A stretch of 64,000 nt of DNA from positions 6,634,001 through 6,698,000 of the forward strand of contig NZ_CP014546.1 in NCBI RefSeq assembly GCF_001579805.1, given 5' to 3'. This stretch comes from Pseudomonas azotoformans. GTDB lineage: Bacteria; Pseudomonadota; Gammaproteobacteria; Pseudomonadales; Pseudomonadaceae. Under the pieces are notes generated by a model. It had not been told where the DNA came from and ran no database searches. It saw only the letters and a program-made list of their open reading frames with translations. Positions 1-12,955 of this stretch are shown one piece after another. Each line of letters opens with the position of its first letter. Position 1 is the stretch's first letter. A program made the position numbers and the translations under genes.

Positions 1-211
1 TCACATCCAGCTCACGCGGGAGCGGCTGTTGATCACCACTGATTGCCTTGGCCAGATCGATCAGGCGATTGGTCTCGCCGCTCATGGCCGACAGCACCAC
101 CACCAGGTCGTCGCCGGCATCGCGGAATTTCTTAACCTTGTCGGCCACCTGCTCGATTCTTTCGACAGAACCGACCGAGGTGCCTCCAAATTTCTGTACG
201 ATCAAAGCCAT
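1..211 (-). CDS. lysC: Aspartate kinase, N-terminal part (cut by window start)
   Basis: Aspartate kinase phosphorylates L-aspartate, the first step towards lysine, threonine and methionine. Only the first 70 residues lie in the window. They begin [14 protein letters not shown], the KFGGTS nucleotide/substrate-binding signature at the extreme N terminus of the family, and continue with a [12 protein letters not shown] segment. The start is the ATG ending at 211. It is transcribed in the same direction as alaS, 95 bp downstream of it, the arrangement usual in Pseudomonas, where rsmA follows lysC. The identification is firm despite truncation. Confidence 0.95.
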   Translation of the reverse strand, partial: MALIVQKFGGTSVGSVERIEQVADKVKKFRDAGDDLVVVLSAMSGETNRLIDLAKAISGDQQPLPRELDV

Positions 212-270
212 TTCTAAGCCGCCTCAGCCCGTAAAGGGGCGCCTAATATCCAATCAACCAGCACCGAACA

Positions 271-293
271 GGCCCGTGACTAGACCACGGGCC
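271..293. terminator. Hairpin between alaS and lysC
   Basis: A perfect inverted repeat (GGCCCGTG, 7-nt loop, CACGGGCC) lies in the alaS-lysC gap. There is no T-run after it in the direction of transcription, so it is at best a weak or factor-assisted terminator or processing site; lysC may be partly read through from alaS. Confidence 0.4.
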
Positions 294-306
294 GGTTAAC
301 AGCGCC

Positions 307-2925
307 TTAAATACCTGCCTCGACAAACGGCACGGTCAGGGCCAGGGCTGCGTCCAGGCTGCCGGCGTCTACACCACCGCCTTGCGCCATGTCCGGACGA
401 CCACCGCCCTTCCCGCCCACTGCCGCGGCGGCTTGCTTCATCAAATCACCGGCCTTGAGTTGGCCAGTCAGGTCCTTGGTTACACCGGCAACCAGAACGA
501 CCTTATCCTCATGGACACCGCCGAGCAGGATCACTGCGCGGCCGAGCTTGTTCTTCAACTGATCGACCAAGGCCAACAGCGCCTTGCCGTCCTGACCGTC
601 CAGGCGTGCAGCCAAAACCTTCACATCCTTGACGTCCACCGCCGAAGCCGACAGATCGTCGCCCGCCGCACTGGCTGCCTTGGCTTGCAACTGCTCCAGC
701 TGTTTCTCCAGGGCGCGGTTACGCTCCAGCACAGCGGACAGTTTGTCGATCAGGTTGTCGCGGCTGCCCTTGACCAGGCTGGCCGCTTCCTTGAGTTGTT
801 CTTCTGCCGCATTCAGGTAGGCCAGGGCCGCAGCGCCGGTGACCGCCTCGATACGACGCACACCGGACGCCACGCCACCTTCGCTGATGATCTTCAGCAG
901 GGCGATGTCGCCGGTACGGTTGGCGTGGATACCGCCGCACAGTTCTACCGAGAAGTCGCCGCCCATGCTCAGTACGCGCACGCTGTCGCCGTACTTCTCG
1001 CCGAACAGCGCCATGGCGCCCTTGGCTTTTGCAGTCTCGATATCGGTTTCTTCGGTTTCTACTGCTGTGTTCTTGCGAATCTCGGCGTTGACGATGTCTT
1101 CCAGGGCCTTGATCTGCTCCGGCTTGATCGCTTCAAAGTGGCTGAAGTCGAAGCGCAGGCGCTGGCTGTCGACCAACGAACCCTTTTGTTGCACGTGATC
1201 GCCCAGTACCTGACGCAGCGCAGCGTGCAGCAAGTGCGTGGCCGAGTGGTTCAGCGAGGTGGCGTGACGCACATCGGCGTCCACCTGTGCATCCACCGGC
1301 GAACCGACGGTGAGGCTGCCCGAAGCCAGCACACCGTGGTGCAGGAATGCGCCGCCGGTCTTGGTGGTGTCGCGCACGTCAAAACGACCGGACGCGGCTT
1401 TCAGGAAACCACAGTCGCCAATCTGGCCACCGGATTCGGCGTAGAACGGCGTCTGGTCCAGGACCACCACACCGTCGTCACCTTCATTCAATACGTCAAC
1501 CGACTGGCCTTCTTTATAGAGGGCAACCACTTTGGCCGAACCGCTGGTGGCCTTGTAGCCGGTGAACTCGGTGGCCACGTCAACCTTGACCAGGCTGTTG
1601 TAGTCCATGCCGAACGAGCTGGCCGAACGAGCACGCACACGCTGGGCTTCCATCTCACGCTCGAAACCTGCCTCGTCGAGGGTCAGGTTGCGCTCACGGG
1701 CGATGTCGCCGGTCAGGTCCATCGGGAAACCGTAGGTGTCGTAGAGCTTGAACACCACATCGCCCGGCACCACGGTGCCTTGCAGGTTGGCAAGGTCCTG
1801 CTCGAGGATCTTCAGGCCCTGTTCCAGGGTCTTGGCGAACTGCTCTTCTTCGGCCTTCAGTACGCGCTCGATGTGCGCCTGGTTCTGCTTGAGCTCCGGG
1901 AAGGCTTCGCCCATCTCGGCCACCAGGGCCGCGACGATCTGGTAGAAGAAGCTGCCATTGGCGCCCAGCTTGTTACCGTGGCGGCAAGCACGACGGATGA
2001 TGCGACGCAGCACATAGCCACGGCCTTCATTGGACGGCAACACGCCGTCGGCAATCAGGAAGCCGCAGGAACGGATGTGGTCAGCGACGACTTTCAGCGA
2101 AGCCTGGTCTTCATTGGCGCAACCAATGGCCTTGGCTGCCGCGGCCAGCAGGCTTTGGAACAGGTCGATCTCGTAGTTGGAATGCACATGCTGCATCACC
2201 GCACTGATCCGCTCCAAGCCCATGCCGGTGTCTACCGACGGCGCTGGCAACGGATGCAACACACCATCGGCGGTGCGGTTGAACTGCATGAACACGTTGT
2301 TCCAGATCTCGATGTAACGGTCGCCGTCTTCCTCTGGCGAGCCCGGTGGGCCACCCCAGATGTCAGCGCCGTGGTCGTAGAAGATCTCGGTGCACGGGCC
2401 ACACGGGCCGGTATCGCCCATGGTCCAGAAGTTGTCGGAGGCGTACGGGGCGCCTTTGTTGTCGCCGATGCGCACCATGCGCTCGGCCGGCACGCCGACT
2501 TCCTTGGTCCAGATGTCGTAGGCCTCGTCATCGCTGGCGTAGACGGTGACCCAGAGTTTTTCCTTCGGCAGCTTCAGCACGCCGGTGAGGAAGGTCCAGG
2601 CGAAGTTGATCGCGTCTTGCTTGAAATAATCGCCAAAGCTGAAGTTGCCGAGCATTTCGAAAAAGGTGTGGTGACGGGCGGTGTAGCCGACGTTTTCCAG
2701 GTCGTTGTGCTTGCCACCGGCGCGGACGCATTTCTGGCTGCTGACGGCGCGGGTGTACGCGCGCTTTTCCTGGCCCAGGAAGCAGTCCTTGAACTGGTTC
2801 ATCCCCGCGTTGGTGAACAGCAGGGTTGGGTCATTGCCTGGGATCAAGGAGCTGGAGGAGACACGGGTGTGACCTTGCTCTTCGAAGAAGCGAAGGAAGG
2901 CTTCACGGATTTCTGCGCTTTTCAT
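307..2925 (-). CDS. alaS: Alanyl-tRNA synthetase
   Basis: AlaRS charges tRNA-Ala and edits mischarged Ser/Gly. The 872-residue protein has the usual bacterial length. The chosen start is the ATG ending at 2925 ([19 protein letters not shown]), which matches the family N terminus; an in-frame extension to 2991 has no family counterpart. The class II core fills roughly residues 1-400, including the [11 protein letters not shown] and [11 protein letters not shown] motifs. The editing domain carries [12 protein letters not shown] (HxxxH) and a later CGGIH zinc-type motif, and the C-Ala tail holds [15 protein letters not shown]. It precedes lysC as in other pseudomonads. Confidence 0.98.
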   Translation of the reverse strand: MKSAEIREAFLRFFEEQGHTRVSSSSLIPGNDPTLLFTNAGMNQFKDCFLGQEKRAYTRAVSSQKCVRAGGKHNDLENVGYTARHHTFFEMLGNFSFGDYFKQDAINFAWTFLTGVLKLPKEKLWVTVYASDDEAYDIWTKEVGVPAERMVRIGDNKGAPYASDNFWTMGDTGPCGPCTEIFYDHGADIWGGPPGSPEEDGDRYIEIWNNVFMQFNRTADGVLHPLPAPSVDTGMGLERISAVMQHVHSNYEIDLFQSLLAAAAKAIGCANEDQASLKVVADHIRSCGFLIADGVLPSNEGRGYVLRRIIRRACRHGNKLGANGSFFYQIVAALVAEMGEAFPELKQNQAHIERVLKAEEEQFAKTLEQGLKILEQDLANLQGTVVPGDVVFKLYDTYGFPMDLTGDIARERNLTLDEAGFEREMEAQRVRARSASSFGMDYNSLVKVDVATEFTGYKATSGSAKVVALYKEGQSVDVLNEGDDGVVVLDQTPFYAESGGQIGDCGFLKAASGRFDVRDTTKTGGAFLHHGVLASGSLTVGSPVDAQVDADVRHATSLNHSATHLLHAALRQVLGDHVQQKGSLVDSQRLRFDFSHFEAIKPEQIKALEDIVNAEIRKNTAVETEETDIETAKAKGAMALFGEKYGDSVRVLSMGGDFSVELCGGIHANRTGDIALLKIISEGGVASGVRRIEAVTGAAALAYLNAAEEQLKEAASLVKGSRDNLIDKLSAVLERNRALEKQLEQLQAKAASAAGDDLSASAVDVKDVKVLAARLDGQDGKALLALVDQLKNKLGRAVILLGGVHEDKVVLVAGVTKDLTGQLKAGDLMKQAAAAVGGKGGGRPDMAQGGGVDAGSLDAALALTVPFVEAGI

Positions 2926-3071
2926 TAGGTTCTTCCACGGAGGCTGCGGCCAAAGGCCAGTGCGCAACATCATCAGACGGAGCGACGGCAAAGGGCCGCA
3001 TTATATCGGCCCTTTGCCGGTGGTACAGCGTGTTTATACGATTGAAACGTTCAATTAGACGGTCTGCACTG

Positions 3072-4076
3072 TCATTTCCGCGAAAATTCGACGAATGTCT
3101 GCGCGACCTGCTCGATCTGCGCCCGGCTGACATCCAAATGCGTGACCATGCGCAGGCGCGGGGCGGCGCTCAAGGTGATCCCGCGTTCGGCGGCAAACGC
3201 CTTCAAGGCCTGGACCTGGTCACCGATCTGCACGTAGACCATGTTGGTCTGCACCGGCTCCACCTCATAACCGGCCTGGCGCAACGCATCGCCCAGCCAT
3301 TGGGCGTTGGCGTGGTCGTCGGCCAGGCGCTGAACCTGGTGATCCAGGGCATACAACCCTGCTGCCGCCAACGAGCCGGCCTGGCGCATGCCGCCGCCGA
3401 CCATCTTGCGCAGACGCCGGGCCTTGGCGATCAACGCCGTGGAGCCGCACAACACCGAGCCAATCGGCGCGCCAAGGCCTTTGGACAGGCACACCGACAC
3501 CGAATCGAAATACTGGGCAATCTCGCGCGCATCCACGCCGAGCTTGACCGCTGCGTTGTAGAGCCGCGCGCCATCCAGATGCAGGGCCAGGTCATGCTCA
3601 CGGGTGAACGCCCGTGCCTTTGCCAGGTAATCCAGCGGCAATACCTTGCCTTGCATGGTGTTTTCCAGCGCCAGCAAGCGGGTGCGGGCGAAGTGGAAGT
3701 CGTCGGGCTTGATCGCCGCCAGTACCTGGTCCAGGTCCAGTGAGCCATCGGCCTGCACGTCCAGGGGTTGCGGCTGGATCGAACCGAGCACCGCCGCGCC
3801 ACCGCCTTCGTATTTGTAGGTATGGGCCTGCTGGCCGACGATGTATTCCTCGCCGCGCTCACAGTGGGCCATCAACGCCAGCAAGTTGCTCATGGTGCCG
3901 GTCGGGACGAACAGCGCAGCGGCAAAGCCCAGGCGCTTGGCCAGCTCGGCTTCGAGGTGATTGACGCTGGGGTCTTCGCCATACACGTCATCGCCGCTGA
4001 CGGCAGCAGCCATCGCGTCCCGCATGCCGGGGGTGGGTTGGGTCACGGTGTCGCTGCGCAGGTCGATCACAGACAT
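3072..4076 (-). CDS. ltaE: Low-specificity L-threonine aldolase
   Basis: PLP-dependent aldolase that cleaves L-threonine or L-allo-threonine to glycine and acetaldehyde. The 334-residue protein starts [18 protein letters not shown], the family's substrate-binding N terminus, so the start is placed at the ATG ending at 4076 rather than at an in-frame start at 4139. The family motifs [12 protein letters not shown], the [11 protein letters not shown] region and the PLP lysine in [13 protein letters not shown] are all present. It is read away from the FMN riboswitch and towards alaS, with about 145 bp separating its stop from the alaS start, so it may have its own transcript. Confidence 0.93.
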   Translation of the reverse strand: MSVIDLRSDTVTQPTPGMRDAMAAAVSGDDVYGEDPSVNHLEAELAKRLGFAAALFVPTGTMSNLLALMAHCERGEEYIVGQQAHTYKYEGGGAAVLGSIQPQPLDVQADGSLDLDQVLAAIKPDDFHFARTRLLALENTMQGKVLPLDYLAKARAFTREHDLALHLDGARLYNAAVKLGVDAREIAQYFDSVSVCLSKGLGAPIGSVLCGSTALIAKARRLRKMVGGGMRQAGSLAAAGLYALDHQVQRLADDHANAQWLGDALRQAGYEVEPVQTNMVYVQIGDQVQALKAFAAERGITLSAAPRLRMVTHLDVSRAQIEQVAQTFVEFSRK

Positions 4077-4268
4077 GAAACAAGCCTCTGAAGGGTTGAG
4101 TAAGTTCCTTTTGAGTGTGATTACTGCGGGCAATGCCACGGAATATCAAGCCCCCATTGCATTCAATCGAATACCAACCAAACAAACCGATATAGGATAT
4201 CGATACGGCAATCGTGCAGTTTTCGAAAAAGCGTGTTAAAAACTCTCCGCCGCCAGGGTTCTGGCGGC

Positions 4269-4434
4269 AACGTTCTCAGGGCGGGGTGCAATTCCCCACC
4301 GGCGGTAATTACACGCAATGTGTATAGCCCGCGAGCGCTTGGCGCCTCGAACTGCTCCGGCAGGACGGCGACAAGGTCAGCAGACCCGGTGTGATCCCGG
4401 GGCCGACGGTCATAGTCCGGATGAAGAGAGAACG
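4269..4434 (+). promoter_or_regulatory. FMN riboswitch (RFN element)
   Basis: The stretch holds the conserved RFN blocks: a TTCTCAGGGCGGGGTG start, AATTCCCCACCGGCGG, an AGCCCGCGAGCG core, a GACAAGGTCAGCAGACCCGGTG segment, CCGGGGCCGACGGT and ATAGTCCGGATG before the closing GAAGAGAGAACG. Immediately downstream, GGGATT (4434-4439) and TAAGGG (4446-4451) can pair perfectly with AATCCC (4474-4479) and CCCTTA (4468-4473). This hairpin may be part of the expression platform; a run of seven T follows about 20 nt later, before the AGGAG ribosome site at 4514. It controls the lumazine synthase gene starting at 4526. FMN binding normally turns expression off. Confidence 0.95.
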
Positions 4435-4525
4435 GGATTGGCACCTAAGGGCCGCTCGTCTTGCGTACCCTTAAATCCCATTCGATTCATAACGCCCTGT
4501 TTTTTTCTTAAACAGGAGTCAGAAC

Positions 4526-5035
4526 ATGCAACCCACCGCAATCGACAGCAAAAGCAAAAACCACCACGGCGAGCGCGTCGCATTTATCCAGGCCTGCTGG
4601 CACAAGGATATTGTCGACCAATCGCGCAAAGGCTTCCTCGCCGAAATGATCGCCCAGGGCTACCAGGAATCGGACATCGATTTCTTCGAAGTCGGCGGCG
4701 CCTTTGAAATGCCCCTGCACGCCAAGCTGCTGGCCAAGACCGGCCGTTACGCCGGCATCGTTGCCGCCGCGCTGGTGGTGGACGGTGGCATCTACCGCCA
4801 CGAGTTCGTGGCCCAATCGGTGGTCAGCGGCCTGATGCAGGTTCAGCTGGAAACCGAAGTGCCGGTGTTCTCGGTGTCGCTGACACCGCATCACTTCCAT
4901 GCGGGCAGCGAGCACCACGCGTTCTTCCACGATCACTTTGTGCACAAGGGCCAGGAAGCCGCGCGCACCTGCGCCGACACCCTGCACAAGGTGCGTGCGA
5001 TCCGTCGCAGCGAGCCACGGGCTGTAGCCGTCTAA
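4526..5035 (+). CDS. ribH: 6,7-dimethyl-8-ribityllumazine synthase, type II (RibH2-like)
   Basis: Lumazine synthase condenses 5-amino-6-ribitylamino-uracil with dihydroxybutanone phosphate in riboflavin synthesis. The 169-residue protein has VAFIQACWHKDIVD, VGGAFEMPLHAKLLAKTGRY, VVDGGIYRHEFVA and TPHHFHAGSEHHAFF. The doubled-histidine TPHHFH segment and VDGGIYRHEFVA are features of the type II (Brucella RibH2) branch, not of the housekeeping type I enzyme in rib operons. ATG at 4526 follows AGGAG by about 8 nt. It stands alone behind an FMN riboswitch and ends in a strong terminator, so it appears to be a monocistronic, flavin-repressed paralogue. The family call is strong; the type II assignment is by eye. 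Confidence 0.92.
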   Translation: MQPTAIDSKSKNHHGERVAFIQACWHKDIVDQSRKGFLAEMIAQGYQESDIDFFEVGGAFEMPLHAKLLAKTGRYAGIVAAALVVDGGIYRHEFVAQSVVSGLMQVQLETEVPVFSVSLTPHHFHAGSEHHAFFHDHFVHKGQEAARTCADTLHKVRAIRRSEPRAVAV

Positions 5036-5042
5036 GAGACAC

Positions 5043-5072
5043 AAAAAACCCGGTGTAAAAACCGGGTTTTTT
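5043..5072. terminator. Bidirectional intrinsic terminator between ribH and astE
   Basis: A-run, AACCCGGT stem, short TAAA loop, ACCGGGTT stem and T-run. It serves the lumazine synthase gene on the plus strand and, with its A-run read as T, the AST operon on the minus strand, whose astE stop is 5 bp away. Confidence 0.9.
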
Positions 5073-5077
5073 CTTTT

Positions 5078-6082
5078 TCAGGCCAGGCCAGCGTCCGTGG
5101 TCGGCACAATCAGTATCCCCGCTCGCAAACCATTCTTCACCTTCGGGTTCGGGAAGATGATGCGCGCACCCTCCTCCTCAATCACCCAACGGGTCTTGGC
5201 CACGTCCTCAGCCAGCAAATAGCCCTGCGCCAACGGCGAGAAGTTCTCCACATCCGCCGGCAGGTGCATCAGGAACGAATCGCTGTGCTTGATGACTTCA
5301 CGGGACACGGCAAACAGTTGCAAGCCATCCAGGCTTTCGGTTTGCGGCTCGGTGCCTTCGATGATCTGCTTCAGGCGGGTTTCCAGGCGGGACACGTCCA
5401 CGCCCTGGTTCTGCCCGAACGGCCTTGCCTTACCCAGTTCGAGGGTGAAGGCTTCGGCCTCTAGCTGCTCGTAGGTAAACGCGGTGAAGGTGATCGAGGT
5501 CTTGTTCTGCAACAGCACCGCTTCCATGCCGGCAGCGCGCAGGCGGGCCAGTTCATGGCGCGAATGCTGACGGCCTTCCTTCCACGGATACAACGCGAAC
5601 TGCTCGATCTTCGAACCACGAATGGCCGTGTGCAGGTCGTAATGCAGGCGTGAACGACCAGGCTGGCTGAAGAAGCTGCGAGCCAGTTGCTCAAGCTCAG
5701 CGGCACGCATCGCTTCGGGGCCGATGTTTTTTTCGTGGCGCCCGTTGAACAGCCGGTTGACGTCCAGTTCGAGGTAGCGCTCGCCGCGACGCATGGCCTC
5801 GGGGTTGCCGAACAGGAACAGAATACGGGTACGGGGCTTGATCTCCCCGCGGGCAATACCATGCAACAGGCGGTCGAGCAGTTCGATCGGCGCGGTTTCG
5901 TTGCCATGGATGCCGGACGACAGCAACAGGTCGCCGCCATTGTCCTTCGCTTCAGGTGGGCGCACTTCAAGCGCGCCCTCGCTGAGCCAGCGCATCTGCA
6001 CGCCGTCGACAGTCAGTTGAATTTTTTGCGCCGGTTCGCGACCGGCGAGGGTCAGTTCAAGCAGTTTGCCGAGGGCGAGCAT
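5078..6082 (-). CDS. astE: Succinylglutamate desuccinylase
   Basis: Last enzyme of the AST pathway: hydrolyses N-succinylglutamate to glutamate and succinate (aruE in P. aeruginosa). The 334 residues fit the zinc-dependent AstE/AspA family. Zinc ligands are visible in [11 protein letters not shown] (HxxE) and [10 protein letters not shown], and the catalytic glutamate lies in [15 protein letters not shown]. It is the distal gene of the minus-strand aru operon, 12 bp after the small HVHGPGCNH protein, and is followed by a terminator. Confidence 0.96.
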   Translation of the reverse strand: MLALGKLLELTLAGREPAQKIQLTVDGVQMRWLSEGALEVRPPEAKDNGGDLLLSSGIHGNETAPIELLDRLLHGIARGEIKPRTRILFLFGNPEAMRRGERYLELDVNRLFNGRHEKNIGPEAMRAAELEQLARSFFSQPGRSRLHYDLHTAIRGSKIEQFALYPWKEGRQHSRHELARLRAAGMEAVLLQNKTSITFTAFTYEQLEAEAFTLELGKARPFGQNQGVDVSRLETRLKQIIEGTEPQTESLDGLQLFAVSREVIKHSDSFLMHLPADVENFSPLAQGYLLAEDVAKTRWVIEEEGARIIFPNPKVKNGLRAGILIVPTTDAGLA

Positions 6083-6093
6083 ACGCAGCTTCC

Positions 6094-6384
6094 TTAGTGG
6101 TTGCAGCCTGGGCCGTGGACGTGATCGTCGTCATCACCTTCAACGTCGGCCGGTTCCATTTCCAGTTGCAGGCTCATCAGGTTGGTGGCCAGTGGGCGCA
6201 TCAGCAGGTTGGCGTACTCGGCGTCACCTTCTTCCACGTCCACACCGATCAGCAGTTGGCCACGGCCGTCGTGCTGGATCCAGATCTCCTTGCCCTGCCA
6301 GACCACGGCGACGCGGGTGCAGGAAGTTTCCAGCTGGGTGCCGTCGGTGTCTTCAAGAATCAGTTTCAGGGTGTCGGTGGTCAT
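6094..6384 (-). CDS. Small acidic AST-operon protein of unknown function
   Basis: A 96-residue protein between astB and astE, the position occupied by an uncharacterised small gene in the P. aeruginosa aru operon. The body looks like a small beta-rich fold ([25 protein letters not shown]). The tail is very acidic ([11 protein letters not shown]) and ends HVHGPGCNH, with three His and one Cys in nine residues, which looks like a metal-binding tail. Some databases label homologues topoisomerase II; nothing in the sequence supports that. A link to zinc supply or stability of neighbouring AstE, a zinc enzyme, is speculative. Confidence 0.85.
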   Translation of the reverse strand: MTTDTLKLILEDTDGTQLETSCTRVAVVWQGKEIWIQHDGRGQLLIGVDVEEGDAEYANLLMRPLATNLMSLQLEMEPADVEGDDDDHVHGPGCNH

Positions 6385-6408
6385 AAATAGCTCTCAGCCA
6401 TGCGGCGT

Positions 6409-7755
6409 TTAATTGATCTGGAAAGGATAAACAGCGCCCAGTTTAAGGATTTGCGTCAGTTCATCCAGTGCCGTCCGGCATTCAAGCAACAACTGCGGGT
6501 CAGCCAGGTCGGTTTCGCGCAGGCTGTCGCGGTAGTGCTTGCCTACCCACTGGGTCAGTGTTTCGTACAACGGCGCGGTCATGATAACGCCTGGATTCAC
6601 CGCCGCCAGTTCCGTTTCGTTCAATGCCACACGTAAACGCAGGCACGCCGGGCCGCCGCCGTTCTGCATGCTTTGCTTGAGGTCGAACACCTTCACTTCG
6701 CGGATCAGGCCACCGGCAGCGGTCAGTCCTTGCAGGTACTGCCAGACGCGCTCATTAGCACGGCACTCTTCCGGCACGATCAGCAGCATCGAGCCGTCAG
6801 CGCGACTCAACAATTGGCTGTTGAACAGGTAGGAACGTACCGCGTCTTCGACACTGACCTGGGCGCGGGGCACGCAGACGGACTGGAAGTTGCCGCCCAA
6901 CTTGCCCAATTTGCCTTGCAGTTCGGCGAGCATCTGCTCGGTATTGAGAAATGCGTCCTCGTGATAGAACAGTACTTCGCCGTTGCCGACCGCGATCACG
7001 TCGTTGTGGAACACGCCGGCATCGATTACCGCTGGGTTCTGCTGGGCGTAGACCACGCCATCATCCTTCAAGCCGTGCAGGCGTGCGACCGCCTGAGAGG
7101 CTTCAAGGGTCTGGCGCGCCGGATATTTCTGCGGCGCCGGGTAACGGGGGTCGAACGCGCTGCGACCAAACACAAAAAATTCGACACCCGCTTCGCCATA
7201 GTCACGGCAGAAGCGCGTGTGGTTGGCCGCGCCTTCATCACCGAACTGCGCCACCGCCGGCAACGCGGCGTGGTGGGCGAAGTGCTTCTGATCGGCAAAC
7301 ATCGCGCCCAGCACGCGGCTGGTGGTCGGGTGCTCGATGCTGCGGTGGTATTTGCAGTTGAGGTTGGCGGCGGTGAAATGCACGCGGCCGTCAAAGGTGT
7401 CGGCGCTTGGGCTGACGGTGGCGGCGTTGGCCACCCACATGCTCGACGCCGAGCAACTCGCGACCAGCAACGGCATCGCATCCTTGGCCGCTTGCTGGAT
7501 CACTTGGGCGTCGGTGCCGCTGAAACCCAGCCTGCGCAAGGCGGCCACATCAGGACGTTCCTGAGGTGCCAACACACCTTGCACAAAACCCATGTCCATC
7601 AGGGCTTTCATCTTCTGCAGGCCCTGCAACGCCGCTTCCTTGGGGTTGGAATGCTGCTGGCTGTTGCTTTGGGACGCGACGTTGCCGAAGGACAAACCGC
7701 CGTAGTTATGGGTCGGCCCCACTAGACCGTCAAAATTGACTTCATAGGATTTCAT
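6409..7755 (-). CDS. astB: N-succinylarginine dihydrolase
   Basis: Second AST step: converts N2-succinylarginine to succinylornithine, CO2 and two ammonia. The 448-residue protein begins [20 protein letters not shown], the diagnostic N terminus of AstB, a member of the guanidino-modifying superfamily. The motifs [19 protein letters not shown] and [19 protein letters not shown] (catalytic His) and [13 protein letters not shown] (catalytic Cys near the C terminus) are all present. It follows astD by about 47 bp, and astE and the small acidic gene follow it closely, consistent with one operon. Confidence 0.97.
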   Translation of the reverse strand: MKSYEVNFDGLVGPTHNYGGLSFGNVASQSNSQQHSNPKEAALQGLQKMKALMDMGFVQGVLAPQERPDVAALRRLGFSGTDAQVIQQAAKDAMPLLVASCSASSMWVANAATVSPSADTFDGRVHFTAANLNCKYHRSIEHPTTSRVLGAMFADQKHFAHHAALPAVAQFGDEGAANHTRFCRDYGEAGVEFFVFGRSAFDPRYPAPQKYPARQTLEASQAVARLHGLKDDGVVYAQQNPAVIDAGVFHNDVIAVGNGEVLFYHEDAFLNTEQMLAELQGKLGKLGGNFQSVCVPRAQVSVEDAVRSYLFNSQLLSRADGSMLLIVPEECRANERVWQYLQGLTAAGGLIREVKVFDLKQSMQNGGGPACLRLRVALNETELAAVNPGVIMTAPLYETLTQWVGKHYRDSLRETDLADPQLLLECRTALDELTQILKLGAVYPFQIN

Positions 7756-7802
7756 CGGCGAGGCTCCACGAACATCTGTATTTTTATAGGCATCAATAGC
7801 AA

Positions 7803-10295
<2,493 letters not shown>

Positions 10296-10346
10296 GCTAT
10301 CTCCTCGAACGGGCCGCTGTTGTCAGCCACCCGCGAAACTCTCTTT

Positions 10347-11366
10347 TTAAACCGCTACCAGGCGCACACTCGCGCCTTCGCCAACACCCAGGGCTTCGGC
10401 CGCTGCGAGGTCCAACGTCACCGGTTTACCCGGCGCGTAGTCCAGTTCCAGCATCACCGCGCGGTAATCCTGCAACTGCGCGTTGCTCACCAGGTACTGG
10501 CGACCGACACCCTTGACCATCTCACCGATCTTCACCGGTACCACGCGGCTCTGGGCAATCGAACGAATGCCCGACACCCGTGCATGCAGCGTCGGGCCAC
10601 CGTCGAAGATGTCGATGTAATGGTCAGTCTCGAAGCCTTCGCGCATGAGGATGTCGAAGGTGATCTGCGCACGCGGGTGCACCTGGCCCATGGCTTCCTG
10701 GGCTTCGTCCGGCAGCAGCGGTACGTAGATCGGGTAGTGCGGCATCAGCTCGGCGAGGAAGGTACGGCTTTTCAGCCCGCACAGGCGCTCGGCGGCGGCA
10801 TAGTTGAGGTCGAAGAAGTTGCGACCGATGGCGTCCCAGAACGGTGAGTCACCGTTCTCATCGCTGTAGCCGACGATCTCGGTCACCACCGAGTCGGCAA
10901 AGCGCTCGGGGTGGCTGGCCACGAACAGCAGGCGGCCACGGGAATTGAGTTCCGACCACGGCGAACCGACCAGCTCAGGCACCACGTAAAAGCTGGTGAG
11001 CAGGCTGTTGCCGGTGAGGTCGTGGCACTGGGAGAGCACGTGGATCTTGTTGTGGATCTTCAGCTCGCGAGAGGCGTGCACGAAGGTCTCGTTACGGAAG
11101 CTGTAGAAGGGTTCCGAGTAGCCGGCGGAGGCGACGATGGCCGAGCAACCGGCGAGCTTGCCGGTCTCGGTGTCTTCGAGCACGAAGAAATAACTCTCTT
11201 CGCCGTTGAAACTGACCTCGGCCGCGAAGGACGCTTCGCTGGCGGCGATCTTGTCGCTGAGGCGTTCCACATCGTCCGGCAAGGAGGTGACACCAATCGG
11301 GCTGTCCGCAGCCAGACGCTGTACCTCGCCCAGATCAGCCATTTGCGCGGGGCGCATCACCAGCAT
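10347..11366 (-). CDS. aruF: Arginine/ornithine N-succinyltransferase alpha subunit
   Basis: Partner of AruG in the first AST reaction; also acts on ornithine in P. aeruginosa. The 339-residue AstA-family protein starts MLVMRPAQMADLGEVQRLA at the ATG ending at 11366, preceded by AGGAGT; an in-frame extension to 11450 would run through the terminator hairpin upstream and is rejected. Family motifs include LAADSPIGVTSLPDD, FVLEDTETGKLAGCSAI, SPFWDAIGRNFFDL and HYIDIFDGGPTLHARV. AruG follows after about 50 bp. Confidence 0.96.
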   Translation of the reverse strand: MLVMRPAQMADLGEVQRLAADSPIGVTSLPDDVERLSDKIAASEASFAAEVSFNGEESYFFVLEDTETGKLAGCSAIVASAGYSEPFYSFRNETFVHASRELKIHNKIHVLSQCHDLTGNSLLTSFYVVPELVGSPWSELNSRGRLLFVASHPERFADSVVTEIVGYSDENGDSPFWDAIGRNFFDLNYAAAERLCGLKSRTFLAELMPHYPIYVPLLPDEAQEAMGQVHPRAQITFDILMREGFETDHYIDIFDGGPTLHARVSGIRSIAQSRVVPVKIGEMVKGVGRQYLVSNAQLQDYRAVMLELDYAPGKPVTLDLAAAEALGVGEGASVRLVAV

Positions 11367-11417
11367 GGTGTCACTCCTTAACTCGAAAAACAGGCAGGCC
11401 TGGAGCCTGCACAGAGG

Positions 11418-11441
11418 AAAAAATGCCGGGCGGGCCCGGCA
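11418..11441 (-). terminator. Intrinsic terminator inside the aru operon, after aruC
   Basis: Read on the minus strand, TGCCGGG, a 4-nt loop and CCCGGCA are followed directly by TTTTTT. A second perfect 8-bp hairpin (TTCACCAC/GTGGTGAA, 11456-11483) lies just upstream, over the aruC stop. This should reduce transcription from aruC into aruF. Confidence 0.75.
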
Positions 11442-11489
11442 CACACACAATTCGGTTCACCACCCGGCGTGCCAGGTGGTGAAGGGTCA

Positions 11490-12876
<1,387 letters not shown>

Positions 12877-12955
12877 TTTAAACTAACTATCTAGAGCCAG
12901 CCGGGTGAAACACGCTGATCTACTGACGGGCTTTACCGACGATCAGAGATCCAGC

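Noticed and set aside
382..2928. 848-codon open frame on the plus strand opposite alaS
   Set aside because: It is a mirror of GC-rich alaS codon usage, has no recognisable domain and no ribosome site.
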